From: Calliphora vicina
Taxonomy: Eukaryota > Arthropoda > Insecta > Diptera > Calliphoridae
Length of the DNA stretch: 64,000 bases
Direction of reading: 5' to 3'
NCBI RefSeq assembly: GCF_958450345.1
Contig: NC_088780.1
Coordinates: 155,292,726 to 155,356,725 of the forward strand
Shown here: in pieces, positions 1-11,584 of the stretch
Numbering within the stretch: position 1 is the stretch's first letter
Layout of the letters: the number at the start of each line of letters is the position of its first letter
Notes under the pieces: generated by a model
What the model saw: the letters and a program-made list of their open reading frames with translations, nothing else
The model's database searches: none
What the model was told of the DNA's origin: nothing
Translations under genes and position numbers: made by a program

Positions 1-91
1 ATGATGATGTTGACGGCTCTTTATCATTTGTTGCCTTTGGCTTTTTATAGCCACTTGCATCATTATGATTTTTTTGCATATTGGCGTATTC

Positions 92-2942
92 TCATGAACT
101 TTTCAATTTTCCATTCAATGATGTGCGACTACCACCACCAACTGCCGCTTCAGCAGCATGTGTGGCAACATGCTGTATGCCTTTTTCCATGCAGCCCTGA
201 TAAACCGGTTTCATAAACTGCAAAATATTAATATAATTGTTAACTAACGCGATTTAAAAATTTACACAACAAAAAAAAAACTTACGTTCTCCCATAGTAA
301 CGTCGCAAAATCATCTAGTTTAATACCAAAATCACTCAATTCACCGCTGTACCTGTAAGACAATAAAGAAAATTTCGGATTAGATTTATTTGAAAAATTA
401 AGCGCAAAAAATTATTTTTTTTTGGTTGGTTAAACTAAGCTTCAACATGAAAAATCGAATTTGAATTGAATGATAAAATAATTATTTTCGAAACTTAAAA
501 AATAAAAAAATATGACTTGAAATTATGTTTCTTTTTTACTGGAGAATGCTATTGATATAAAGAGTAATACAACTATAATTCAATTGCTTGACTGTAATTC
601 AAGGCTTGAATTACACTTGCTTTCAATTTGAATTCCAGTAAAAATGATTATTGGGTAATTTAAATGAACATAATTAAATAAGAAAAATTGTTCATGAGTT
701 TTTGGTGAAACCACTTTTTTTTGAAAATTTCTGGTGAAATAAAATTTTTGAAGAACTCGAATTTTTATTGATTGATTCTTTTTTAATGCCAAAATTTTTT
801 GTTTATAAATTTAGTCAGTTTTTGCTTAATAAAAATTTAAAAACATCACATCCTTATCCGTTTTCAAATCGTCTGTTTCTGTTTGAGATTTTATATATAA
901 TTTAAAACAACATATTTATATTTGGTCATTTAAATCCAAGTTAACTAAGAAAAATTTTTCGTTAATGTTTTTGGTGAAAATAACTTTTTAGTGAACATTT
1001 TGGGTGAAAACAAAATTTTTAGAGAAATTTAATTTTTACTGATTAATAATTTTATTTCTTTAACTAAAAATTTTTATTATAATTTTTTTAGGTGAAATCG
1101 AATTGATAGTTAAATATTTTGGTGAAAACAAATTTTTATGAAACAAATAAGAGCTATATTCAGCTGTGAATCTTATATACCCTTCACAAAAGTATACTTT
1201 AAGATACAAATTTAAAACAATTTTGTAAAAAAAATTGTTAAAAAAAAAATTTATGAAAAAAGTTTTTTCCAATTATATGAATGAAGTTGAGTTGACACAC
1301 ATTTTATTGAATATAACTCGTGATAATCAAATTATGGCAAAACATATTTTTGGAGAAAGCTTCAAAAAAAATTTAAATTGCTTAAACATCTTACCTTATA
1401 TACGCCCATAATGATAATGTGAGCAATGAAATGCCCATAACTAAATTACTGAAATTGGCAAAGGTATACATGCCCAACAGACCAAAGATGCCACTTAGAA
1501 TGTAAAAGACAACAGCGAGGGCAAAATAAACAGCTGGTGTACGTGCGGCTTTAAATATATTTTTACTTTCATTGTGCGCTTTATAAGAAGAAAAGATCTC
1601 TTCAAGATCAGAGTCCAATTGTATACGGAACTTTTCGGTGAACTCTTCACCGCCCATTTTACGTTTGGCAAGGAACTGTAAAGAATTAATATTGATTAAA
1701 GGTTTTGTTTAAAATTATTTTGAAAAACTTTATTTAACCCACCTGAAATACAGCTTTATCCTTAACTCTTAAGTGTTCAGCTTCCAAATGGCCAGTGCTT
1801 AAGTACGGTCTAGTGCCACCGCAAACATCTTCCATCAGTTGATTGTACAACTCTTTGGCATTTGCCACCGCAGTTAAATGATTAGCTTCGGCTGTAGCCA
1901 CCAGCATACTTTTAGGTTCTGGCAACTCGTCGCCCTTGTAAATTGTCATATACGATTGGAAGTATTGTATAAGATCTCTGGCCCTAATGCGCTGACCACT
2001 GATTTCCTTGTACACCAAATTATCGGGCGACAACAGCATGGGCACTAAAGTTCTTAAACTTTGTTTAAATTCGGGTGTTATATCTTTGAGACGACCATCG
2101 AATTTGGGATTTGTAGCAACATTCAGACCCGGATGGGGCATAAGAAAACAGGCGACTTCTTGGAAACACGAGGAAATATGACGTCTGAGCGATTGCAATT
2201 CGGGATGTTGTTTATCCGATATTTCTAAGCGCTTTTTCAGAATTTGATCACCGCCCAAGGCGCCGTATTCGGCTTCGTAGGGGAAACTCCAATCACGCAC
2301 CAGAAATTGTAAACGTTGGAAAGGTTTCTTACCAGAGTCGGCTAAAGCCAAACGGCCATATTCTGTGAATAATTGCAGATGTTGTAAATCATCCTCTTGG
2401 ATGTTTTGTGACAAATTGTAGATTTGAACAGATGACAACATGGTGCTTAGAGCAAATACTGTAGCACAATCACGTACGGTACTTTGACTATCGAAGGCTC
2501 CTTGTGTATCCAGCAGTATAATGGCAATTTTGTCACCATTGGGATAGTCGTGCAAAAATATGTCCGACCACATAAGTATACCAGTTGTATCACGCTCAGA
2601 ACCGCCACGCCAAGAGAAACCAATCAGAGGTGACTCTTCATCTCCCAACCAATCGCTAACATCATGGCGTACATACTACATAGTGTTGAAAAATAATAAT
2701 TTTAAAAATAAAATTAAATAATTTGTATTAGAACACCACTAACTTACCTTTGAATACATGTAACGCAGAAAGAAATCTAAAAGAAAACTTTTTCCTTTAC
2801 GAAATGCTCCCGCTACTGATACCACACACACATAACGATCTTTGACCTCTTCTCGCATCAGCACCTCACTTAAATTATCTTCATTTAGTATGAATGTGTG
2901 TTCCTCCGATGTGGAGATTACTTGTACCGCCTCTCCCGGCAT
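92..2942 (-). CDS. atl: Atlastin, ER membrane-fusion dynamin-like GTPase (5 coding exons, complete)
   Basis: Coding exons on the minus strand are 2942-2748, 2675-1743, 1675-1395, 352-286 and 217-92 (stop TGA at 94-92). All junctions are GT-AG and join in frame to 533 aa. Seen in the protein: P-loop GAFRKGKS (residues 45-52), switch Thr in RDTTG (93-97), DTQG (121-124) and the G4 RD pair (192-193). Two adjacent hydrophobic segments (about 422-442 and 447-468) form the membrane hairpin, followed by a 63-residue tail with the amphipathic segment that starts YSGELSDFG. Known for the family: GTP-driven homotypic fusion of ER tubules. Length is close to the Drosophila protein (about 540 aa as I recall). 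The two small last exons (67 and 126 bp) are easily missed and restore the cytosolic tail. Start: ATG at 2942 fits the family N-terminus (VQVI, EEHTF). An AG preceded by a T-poor tract lies about 8 bases upstream, so a 5'-UTR intron is possible. The host 3' UTR runs off the window. Confidence 0.95.
353..1394 (-). repeat. atl intron 4 with diverged internal duplication and a repeat fragment
   Basis: This 1,042-bp intron splits the Arg codon after the second membrane segment. It contains a diverged direct duplication (about 650-800 and 925-1075) built around the phrase TTTTTGGTGAAA, with a third partial unit near 1091-1140. It ends in a decayed copy (about 1140-1200) of the dispersed ACAAGTAAG / TTCGGCTGTGCCGAA / TATACCC repeat that recurs at 35.4, 39.4, 46.4 and 51.8 kb. 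No coding content seen. Confidence 0.6.
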
Positions 2943-3693
2943 ATTGAAATCTGTTTATTTATTATAGAGTAATATTGGCTTTAATCAACGGTGGTTTTGA
3001 GACACAATTATAGTATGGCTTTTGTGTATGTGTGTTTCTTGTTGAAAGTTTAGTTTTGTAACCAGGAAACGTTAAAGATTTTAAAAAATCAAGGCCTTTT
3101 TCTGTAAACGAAAGAAAAAAAAAACAATTTTTATTTGGTGCTGGAATATTTTTTAGCGTCTATACATTGTTTCCTTTGCTGTTTCTATTTCAACGAGAAA
3201 TTTTGTAATATTTTTAGTTAGTCACACTTTAGGAAGTGGTAATCGTTGTGTTTATTTTTGTTCAGTTGCATCAAAATAGATTCTAACACAACTCTAGTCT
3301 ATACAAAATGAATAATGAGATATTTTGCATTAAAATGTTGACATAAATGTGTAATTATGCTACGCAAAATCATTTTTAGAATACACACACATGTTTATTT
3401 ATAAAATAATTTTGAAAACTCAAAAAAAAGACTTGACTACAATACCATTTCCATTAGAAATTGTGTAGATCACAATTTAAAATCAGTTGGTTTCATTTAG
3501 AATCGAGAGATGAGGAATTTACTTAAAATGATACTTCTCTAAATTGAGAAAGGAATTACCATCTTAAATTAGAATTTTAAAGGAATTAGTTTCAATATTA
3601 TAGATAAAATCACAATTAAATTTTAGACAATTTTTAAATATTAATGTTGTGATCTATTTCAAATTGGAAATGGTGTAATATATATCTTATGTA

Positions 3694-3814
3694 CTGTTTT
3701 TATATAGCGAACGAGTGCTTTGATTGGAAATTTTACGTGTATTTTGTTTTTGTTACAATAACAAAACACATGTTAAATTTCCACTCAAAGTACTCGTTCG
3801 CTATAGAAAAACAG
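3694..3814. mobile_element. 121-bp foldback MITE
   Basis: The arms CTGTTTTTATATAGCGAACG (from 3694) and its reverse complement ending at 3814 pair with a few mismatches. The pairing continues through ACGAGT(G/A)CTTTGA and GGAAATTT to a short loop near the centre (GTTTTTGTTACAATAACAAAAC). There is no room for a coding region. Class unknown; no clear target-site duplication was seen. A 103-codon open frame across it is incidental. Confidence 0.7.
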
Positions 3815-4319
3815 CAAATTAATGCGATGACAATATACTCACAATTTATTTTACAGAGAGAATATTTTATTAATATGAAAGTATACATTTTTTTGGAGGT
3901 TTTTAAATATTTAAAAATAATAAAACATCAGGAAAATATATTATTAAAGAATTGCAAAAGAAATGCAATTAAGAAAGTTATTGACATTTATTTATTCTGA
4001 TTTTTTAAATAATCATATTGATGAAAAATATTCAAGGATTTTTTAACAAATATAACTACATATGTTGAAAATATTTTTGTTAAGACCATATTATACCCTG
4101 CACTTCATGTTTACTTAATAGTTTTTTTTTGGAATGAGTTGGTCTCAGGGTTTCAAATTTACCAGACCTTAAATTTTCAGTTATTTTGTCAAAATGTCAA
4201 TATATACTTAATAAAAATAAGAAGATTTAAATAAAAATTACAGATTTTAAGTATCAAATCTGTAATTTTTCGAATCACTAAAGGCCTTTTTTCTAAGGAC
4301 CTGATTCAGAAACACAAAA

Positions 4320-5390
4320 GGAAAACAATTTAAAAATGTTTGTATGAGAAATCACTCAGTTTTTAAATATTTTGTAATAGATTTGAATTGAAGAAAATTG
4401 AATCATTCAGTAAATTTTTAAATATATTTTCTAATGGAATTAAATCTATCAAAAATTAAGTCTCAAATAATGAATGTCATACATTTGAAGTACAAAGGAA
4501 TGAAGACTATGAATTAATTCATGACGAATTCTTTAACGGCATGGTTAAGAGATAAAATTTAACTTTGAATTAAAGAGTGAGCCAAAACTTATCCTTGTTA
4601 CAACAAATTATTATTATTTTAATCAGTTTTAAAAATATGTCAGCACAAAACTTGAACATTGAAAGGTAACCTGGATCTGGAAGAAAAAAAGGTCTAACAG
4701 ATATTGGTAAAGAAGTCGAACAACTATTTCAGAAAAGCGGCTTGTAAAGTTAAATGCTCTGATTCTTTTGTTTGCAGAGCCAAGGCTAATGCTGGGTTGA
4801 AGTTGTATAAAGTTCACAAAGTTCCAGATCGCAAAGCAGTTGTGTGATTGATGATGAGGCAGAATTTTTACAACTTCCGGTTCAAGACTTTTATGTGGCT
4901 GATGGACGATGTAACGTTCAAGAACAATACCGGACAAAAAACAAACAAAATTCCCCAAGAAGTTTCTTGTGTGGCAGGCAAAAGAATAATTTGTGACATC
5001 AGGCACGATAAACACAGAAATATATATTACGGAGTGTCTACAAAAAACGGCTTTTACCTCTCTTCAAACAGCGCAAAGTGTATTCATATTTCTGGCCCGA
5101 TTTGGCATCATGCCACTGTGGAAAAAAGGCCGTTGAGTGGTATTCAAACAATTGGGATCTTGAAAAATAGAATTAAAGAAGGTATCACAGGGCATGCGCG
5201 ATTTTAAGCGTAAGTTGACCACCTCGCCCAAAAAGGTAACGGAAGCAACTATAAAAACTTTAATGGGTGGATTTCCAGAAAAAGTGAATAAATTTATATA
5301 TAACGAGTAATAATTTGTAGCTCACTCTTTAAGAATTGAATTAAGAATTAGTTCTTTCGAACCTTTGCCCCAAACACACATCTAGGCTTG
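4320..5390. repeat. AATTAATTC-type dispersed repeat interrupted by a DDxD mariner
   Basis: The flanks 4320-4569 and 5333-5390 share the recurring text of a family also seen at 8040-8430, 32230-32420, 36585-37410, 45180-45560 and 60600-60870: GAATTGAAGAAAA, AAGTACAAAGGAAT, GAATTAATTC, GTTAAGAGATAAAA, AATTAGTTCTTTCG. The two halves read on either side of the transposon, so the mariner inserted into it. No coding potential. In the 45 and 60 kb copies the same text lies inside a CCCGGG-ended hAT-type element, so these are probably its internal part. Confidence 0.55.
4570..5332 (+). mobile_element. DDxD (maT-like) mariner remnant, copy 1
   Basis: The ends are AAGAGTGAGCC and GGCTCACTCTT, flanked by TA. 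Broken transposase text runs in several frames. A helix-turn-helix-like stretch (KANAGLKSYKVHKVPDRKA) comes first, then the catalytic-core region with WLMDDVTFK and VWQA-like text. Downstream is the conserved GPIWHHATVEK region, corresponding to WPDLASCHYGK in related elements. Frameshifts and stops make it inactive. The closest sequences in this window are the copies at 18.4-20.0 kb and 29.3-29.9 kb. Known relatives are widespread insect Tc1/mariner elements with a third catalytic Asp. Confidence 0.7.
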
Positions 5391-5424
5391 TAACTGAGTA
5401 GCTACAATCTCATGAGGTACTTGA

Positions 5425-6230
5425 TTTGATCAAGCTAGATCTCAATCTCATAGAGAACCTATGGAAAATTGCAGATCGCAAAATACAAAATCAAAATTAT
5501 GCCACGAATGTTGCATTAGCAGATGTGGTTATGCAGAAATGCTAAAATATTTCAAAGAAGATGATTGATTCTTTAATTGTGAAGCATTAATACTTAATAA
5601 GGACTACCCAACAAAATTCTGTACTTCAAAGAAAAAAGTCATAAAATAATAATATGACCGTTCATGCTGTGTTTATTGTTTTGTCATAACTAAACAGTGT
5701 AAATGTAAGTCGAAAGGGAAAAACTCTTTATCGAACCCTTGCAACGACGTATGTAATGCCGGGAAAATTATTTTTTAAACAAAATCTTTGCGACAAATAG
5801 TAAAGTTCTTCAAGGACAAATAATAAAATATTGATCGATAAATTCAACAGTTTTTGTGCTATCCTGAAAAAATTGAAAATTCCACAAAATTCCACAAAAG
5901 TTCACAGATATATTGAATGAAACTAAAAAAAAATTAATTTAGTTTAGCTAAAAATATTTAAAATTTTTATTTTATTTATTAAAAATAATTATAATAGTTT
6001 TTTTAAACCTAAGTTTTGTCAATAATAATGTCAACCATAATAAATACTTTTTAATTTGTTTTCTATTTTCAGAATTTTATTAATTAATTATTTTATTTTC
6101 TTGTTAATAAAAGTAAATAAAAAGTATATATTAATGAATTACTAAAAAATACTAATTTCTTAAGAGTTTGAGTTTTGACCTATTAATTGAATATTTGGAA
6201 AGTTTCCATGATATTGTCAACCACTGCATA
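5425..6230 (+). mobile_element. Tc1-like transposon 3' remnant
   Basis: Around 5440-5480 the plus strand reads LNLIENLWKIADRKIQ, the family's third catalytic Glu region (P/LIENLW). Degenerate C-terminal text (NYATNVALADVVMQK) follows. A probable terminal repeat, TATTGTCAACCACTGCATA, lies near 6210-6230 and resembles TATTGTCACCCACTGTATG at 59.43 kb. The N-terminal part is absent. The link between the transposase end and the 6.2 kb terminus is inferred. Confidence 0.6.
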
Positions 6231-8039
6231 TGTTGTAGGAAAATCACCCTGCAAAGAGCCTATTAAATTGCAAATTTGTTAATTAAGCAATTTATGATCA
6301 TTGTTTTTAATAAAATTAAACTTTCTTTGTATAAAAATAAATATTTTGTTTTTGTCAGAATTGGCACAGTAAAACTTGTATGTTTAAATAAATTCCATAG
6401 TTTCTTGTAAACTGCACTTTTCAATTAATAGATTAACAAGTTCTTTTTTTTAGATAAAAAAACAACGTATGTATGATGAATATCTATAAGATACAAGTAT
6501 TCTAAAAAAAGTGCAATGCTCTTTGTTCTCTCATTAAATAACTGGTTTTCGAAAAATGGAATTCAATTACAATTCTTTATATATAGATTTTTAGAAAAAA
6601 AAACAACAAATCAAAAATGACAAAAAAAAACCATGATTTAATACAACTACGTGTGAAATAAATAAACGAATAACTACTACATGATACATATTATTAAATA
6701 TTACACAGCGTAAACAACAATACCAAGAGCAATATGTATATAAACAATTGAATTTTACTTGTGAAAATATAAATATTATTCACGTACGTGTTGCTGTCAT
6801 TTAAATTTTTATTAAAAGGAAAAAAAGACACTACACAATAGATGAACAAATTTAATTAAAAAAATTTATGTATTTTTATGAAATGCAGTGTAAAAAACAA
6901 AATTACTCAAAGATTGGCCTTTGATGACGTTGACATTATTTCACAAAATGTGTTTTGTTTTTTAATTCAATATTATAATAAACACATGAGAATGAAAACA
7001 ACAACCACAACAAAATAGAAAGTCAAACTACAGCTTGAAGATCGATCAATATACCGAGAGCACACACTACACTCTATACACTTTTTTTGTTATTTTGTTT
7101 TTTTTTTTGGAAATTTAAATTAAATGCACAATGACGGATTTCATTTCTATGAATATTTTTACGTATTAAGTATTTTTAATTATTAAGAAAATAATGAAAT
7201 TTATTTAAAATCGCAACTATTCGAGTATAAAACAAAATTGTAACCCACCAATAAAGCTAGTCAATGAACAATGAAATTGGTATGTTTAAAATTTGTGCTT
7301 CTGACTCGTGTGTTCATATATGAACACATAACAAGTAGATACACATACGGATGGATAGATGGATGTGGTATTGAGGAGCAGACAGACAGCCCAGTCGAAC
7401 AAACGTATAAACAACGGACGTATAGATAGATGGTTGATCGAGTATTAAAAATTAAATCTCAGCTAAAAGCTACAACATATGTACTCACATACACGGTTTA
7501 AGAGAGAAAACAAAACAACAACAAACGTTGATAAATATGAGTAGAGTATTATTAATTTAAAGGTAATAACAAAATGTAACAAGAAATATATGTATATACA
7601 ATACAAAAAAAGAGTACAAAGTATCTACTGGATATGAATGTAGTATATTACGTGTAAAAAGATGTGATCATATGTGGAGACTTTTGTGTGTATGCCTTTG
7701 TTGTTCAAAGGCCGGTATTATTATTATTATTGTGGGACCTACAAATAAAGTGTTGAGAAGCAAATGAGAGTTTTGAACAAAAGTGAGAGTAAGTTGATGA
7801 AAATAACTTTGTTTTTAAAACTGCATTCATTACTGATCTCATAAGTTGTTTAGAAAAAAAAAAATAATAAAAAAAACAAAAATACAAATGATTCAGAATA
7901 ATAGTTATTAATAAGAAATGGGATTTAAGTCATAAATATAGCACAGGTAAATGGTTGGATGTACAAAATTTAATTAATTTTGTAATAAATTTATTTGTAT
8001 TTCAAAAATCTAAGGAATTAAATTTGTTTGGATTATAAG

Positions 8040-8430
8040 TTTCATATTTGAATTAAATACTAAGGTACGAAAGAATTAATTCTCAATTCCATTTTCGAAA
8101 ACAAAATAAATTTAATCTCTTAACCATTCCGTTAATGAAATCATTATGAATTAATTTGTAGGCTTAATTCCTTTGTACTTCATATGTAATGAATTCTTTC
8201 CTTTTATAATTCATTCTTTATAGAATTAATTCCTTATTGAATCATTAAAATTTTCTTAAATGGCATTCAAAATTTATTGAATGATTCATTATTTCTTCAA
8301 TTAAAATCTATTACAAAACGACTTAAGTCCATTTTTTTCAATTAAGGTTGAATGAATTCCGTTATTAATTAATTTCTCTATGAAATAATTCAATGATGAA
8401 TGAATTCTATTTAAGTAAAAGCTTTTTTTA
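8040..8430. repeat. AATTAATTC-type dispersed repeat
   Basis: AT-rich block dense in GAATTAATT and AATGAATTC motifs. Its reverse complement matches 45340-45560 through TAATAACGGAATT, GAATTGAAGAAA and GATTCAATAAGGAATTAATTC. Probably the core of the CCCGGG-ended hAT-type family in opposite orientation. No coding potential. Confidence 0.5.
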
Positions 8431-9464
8431 AAAAAGAGAAGTAACACTCAGGAAATTAATGCCTATTTATATTATAATTATGTTATTTTCTTTTCTTTGG
8501 AGAAGGAAATGGGCGAAAGCAGGAAAAAAGCTTTTTGTTTTTACAATTCTGTAATTGCGCGTTATGTTTTTTTTATTAGTACTCTGGTGGTGAGTAGGCT
8601 TATAATTCAAGCTATTTTATAGCCATTACTTATTTATTTTATTTAATGGGAATGGATTTATGAAATGAATGGTTGACATTTTTTAATTCCGAGTAAAGTT
8701 TTTGGCGAATTAAGCTCAAATTAAATTATTTACAGTAAGTATTTACAGGGGAAAAAAGTTGTTGTTTACCAAAAATCTATTTTCACATAAAAACGGTTAA
8801 AATGTAGTATTCATACAAAAAGTTTTATTTCACATACAGATTTTCTTAGAAAAAGCTTTATTTTCATAAAATATAATAATTTTTTGATATTGACAGCTAA
8901 AAAACCTTTTAATAAAAAAGATTATTTCATTTTAATATTTTTATCACAAAAAAAGCTTAAATGATGCTGTTTCTATATAAAACAAAATGTTTGAAAAAAG
9001 GTATTGTCATTGTTTTTTATATTGTTTTCTTATAAAATGCTTCTTTTCAACAATACTTTTTTTATAATTTTTTTTTTAAAAAAAAGCTTTTTTTCATTGA
9101 AATTTTTATTATTTTTTTTAAAAAGTACTTAAAAAACATTTTTTTAAATACCTTTTTACTAACAAGAAACTGTTCTCATAGAAAAATCTTTTTTGACGTA
9201 AACTGATTTCAAAAATCAATTTTCGCTTAATGTGCAAACGTGCTAAATCCATTTTTACAATCTTTACAGGAGATACAAACAACTTTTTAAAATCCTTTGT
9301 TTTCAATATTTTTGAAATATCTGAATGCAGTTTTATTATTTTTTTAAACAAAACCTAAAAGCTCATTTTCAATGAAAGCTCTTTTATATTGTCTATCAAT
9401 TAAAGAATTGTATTGACCCAGTTCTCAGTCGGCCAACATCAATTTCATGATTATTCGTTGTATA

Positions 9465-10300
9465 TAGGGTTCCTAATTTCCCGGACTTTTTTCTTTCTCG
9501 GGAGAAAATTAAAAAATCGTTTTATTACCGCGAATTCCCGGGGAACTTTTTAACACTAATAAACTAAATATATTTGGTTGTTGGTCCAGCATTTATAAGG
9601 GTTTGTCACAGTCGTAGTTTTAATCAGTATGAAATCAATAAGAATTTCGACCATTTTAAATCTATAAAACATGCGTAGTTAGAGAATTTTTTTCAAATCT
9701 GGGGGCAATTTCTCGTACTCGTAATTGAAATAAATTTCGAACGCTTATTAGCATTTATATACATTTTATTCGATATCGAATAAGAGAATCCCAAAAAATA
9801 AAAAAACTCGAACGTTCGAATAAGTATTCGATCGTGTTCGACTGCTGTAATTAGCCCCCTGATTGTAGATAAACAAATTTGAACCACTATTATTGTTATT
9901 ATTATCTCTAAATATGAATAATAATCAATGAATTTTCCTAAAAGTTGTAATGTTAGGCATCTTAATAATTCGTTCAAGAGCATAAACTTTAAATTTGATT
10001 CTTAATAACCAAATTTTTCTGCTGTGACTTGAGTTGAGTGAAAACAATTCGGTTATTTCAACAGTAATACTTCTTTGCCAACTGACTATCTGTCACTAGA
10101 ACCGAAAAAATCTATGGAAACGTATTTGAATATTGTAACTTTTAAAAGAAAACTTATGAAGAAATTCCCGAAAATTAACGACAAACATTTCCCATTGTTG
10201 AAAATAATAAATAAAAAATAATAATAATGATAATTAACAAAAAATATTCCCGGGAATTCCAGGGAAATTTTTCCCGCGTCGGAATATACAATATACAACT
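9465..10300. mobile_element. CCCGGG-ended hAT-type non-autonomous element, copy 1 (mosaic)
   Basis: Begins TAGGGTTCCTAATTTCCCGG and ends in a cluster of CCCGGGAATTCC and TTTCCCGCG. The same terminus style occurs at 45.0-45.8 and 60.5-61.3 kb. Internal text at 9770-9845 is rich in TTCGAATA words like the element at 39.4 kb. About 10030-10110 resembles the body of the foldback at 53.06 kb (GCCAACTGACTATCTGTC). No transposase. A mosaic of insertions is likely, and the right boundary is uncertain. Confidence 0.5.
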
Positions 10301-11584
10301 AGGGGTATATCAAATCACTATCTGGCCAGAGGAGTTTTGATTATGAAAATATTTGTAGACTAAACTAATTTTGATGGAAAAGCTTCGGCGTAAGCATTTA
10401 TATCTAATACACATTTAATTTACAATTCTAAAATATTTTATAAAAAATATCATGTCCCATATATAAACTAGAATTACAAGTACGAAGTGTAAATAAATCA
10501 CGAATAAGTAAGATGCTGAAATCTGATTTTTGACAATAAACGAAATTGTACATGAAACTAATACATTTTAAACTAAAGTAAAACTATCCAAAAAACTATA
10601 AATTACTAACAAGTTCGAATTAAAACTCCCTACAAAATATTAAACCTCATTACCAACAAAACTAAAAAACAAAAACGTTGCACAACACTAAATTTTAAAA
10701 TCTTAGAAAAAAAAAAGTTAACACACTTTCAGTGTTTACGTTAAGAAAAAGAAACAGGTAGAAAAAATAAACATTAAGACAGACTACAAGCGGAGAGCTA
10801 CAACAAAGAGAGGCTAAAACTCTGGGGTTAAAATAAAATGAAAATTGAGTTAACAGGCAAAACAATGTTTGTTTCTTTTTGGCTTATTGAAATTATACAA
10901 AGGTGTAAAAAAATAAAAAAAACAACAGTATATCGGTCATTTAAATAATGAGAATTTTAAAAATAAAACCTTTGTCTCTCGGAGAGTTTAAACTCAGCTT
11001 AGTCACAGTTAACCCATAACGAGCACAACTAAAAAACATTAATATATTTCTCATGCTGTATTTTAGTAAAGTTTTTACAAATAAACCTTAAAAATTCTTG
11101 AAAATATTTTCATTATTCTTGATTTTGAGTAATTATTTCATAACGGCTCTTAAATGGTTAATAATGTTTGTTAACTATGCTAGTCTTTCCAAGCGTATTG
11201 GAGAAGAGTAAAAAATCATTCTGAACTGGTAGGTTTGAAAGTAAAAATGTATTATTTTATTACTGCTGTTGCTTCTACAATTGCTGGTTCTTTGGTGATC
11301 GCTTTTATGGTGGTTTCATAGAAATAATTAAACAAAAAAATAATAAAAAAAAACAAATTGAAGACTACATGTACAAAACCCCATTGTGCTGTACTAAAAA
11401 ACAACATGAAAAGAAGAGGAAAATTAATAGAAATTTCAATTAAACACAACATTTCAAATTGATTTACTAAAAAAAACAAAAAAAAAAAAAAACGACAACA
11501 GAATACAGGAAAATATAACTAAAGAACTACAACAGTATTACAATAATACAAGGTAATTTCAAAATTTACGAAACAAAATTATGA

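Larger units (their letters stand above)
2943..11584. other. Divergent intergenic / 5' non-coding region between atl and Wsck
   Basis: About 8.6 kb separates the two divergent start codons, so both promoters and any 5'-UTR exons should lie here. I could not place either transcription start. The stretch is AT-rich with homopolymer runs and a short ATT microsatellite at 7717-7732. Separately annotated repeats: foldback at 3694, AATTAATTC-type repeat at 4320-5390 and 8040-8430, DDxD mariner at 4570, Tc1 remnant at 5425, hAT-type at 9465. Between 6230 and 8040, 8430 and 9460, and 10300 and 11500 I see nothing further. Confidence 0.6.

Noticed and set aside
1..216. 71-codon plus-strand open frame
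   Set aside because: It is the complement of the last coding exon and 3' end of atl, whose minus-strand reading matches the family C-terminus.
4629..5015. 128-codon minus-strand frame
   Set aside because: Antisense to the DDxD mariner remnant.
9118..9351. 77-codon lysine-rich minus-strand frame
   Set aside because: Arises from poly-A/T-rich DNA with AAAGC words; no recognisable domain.
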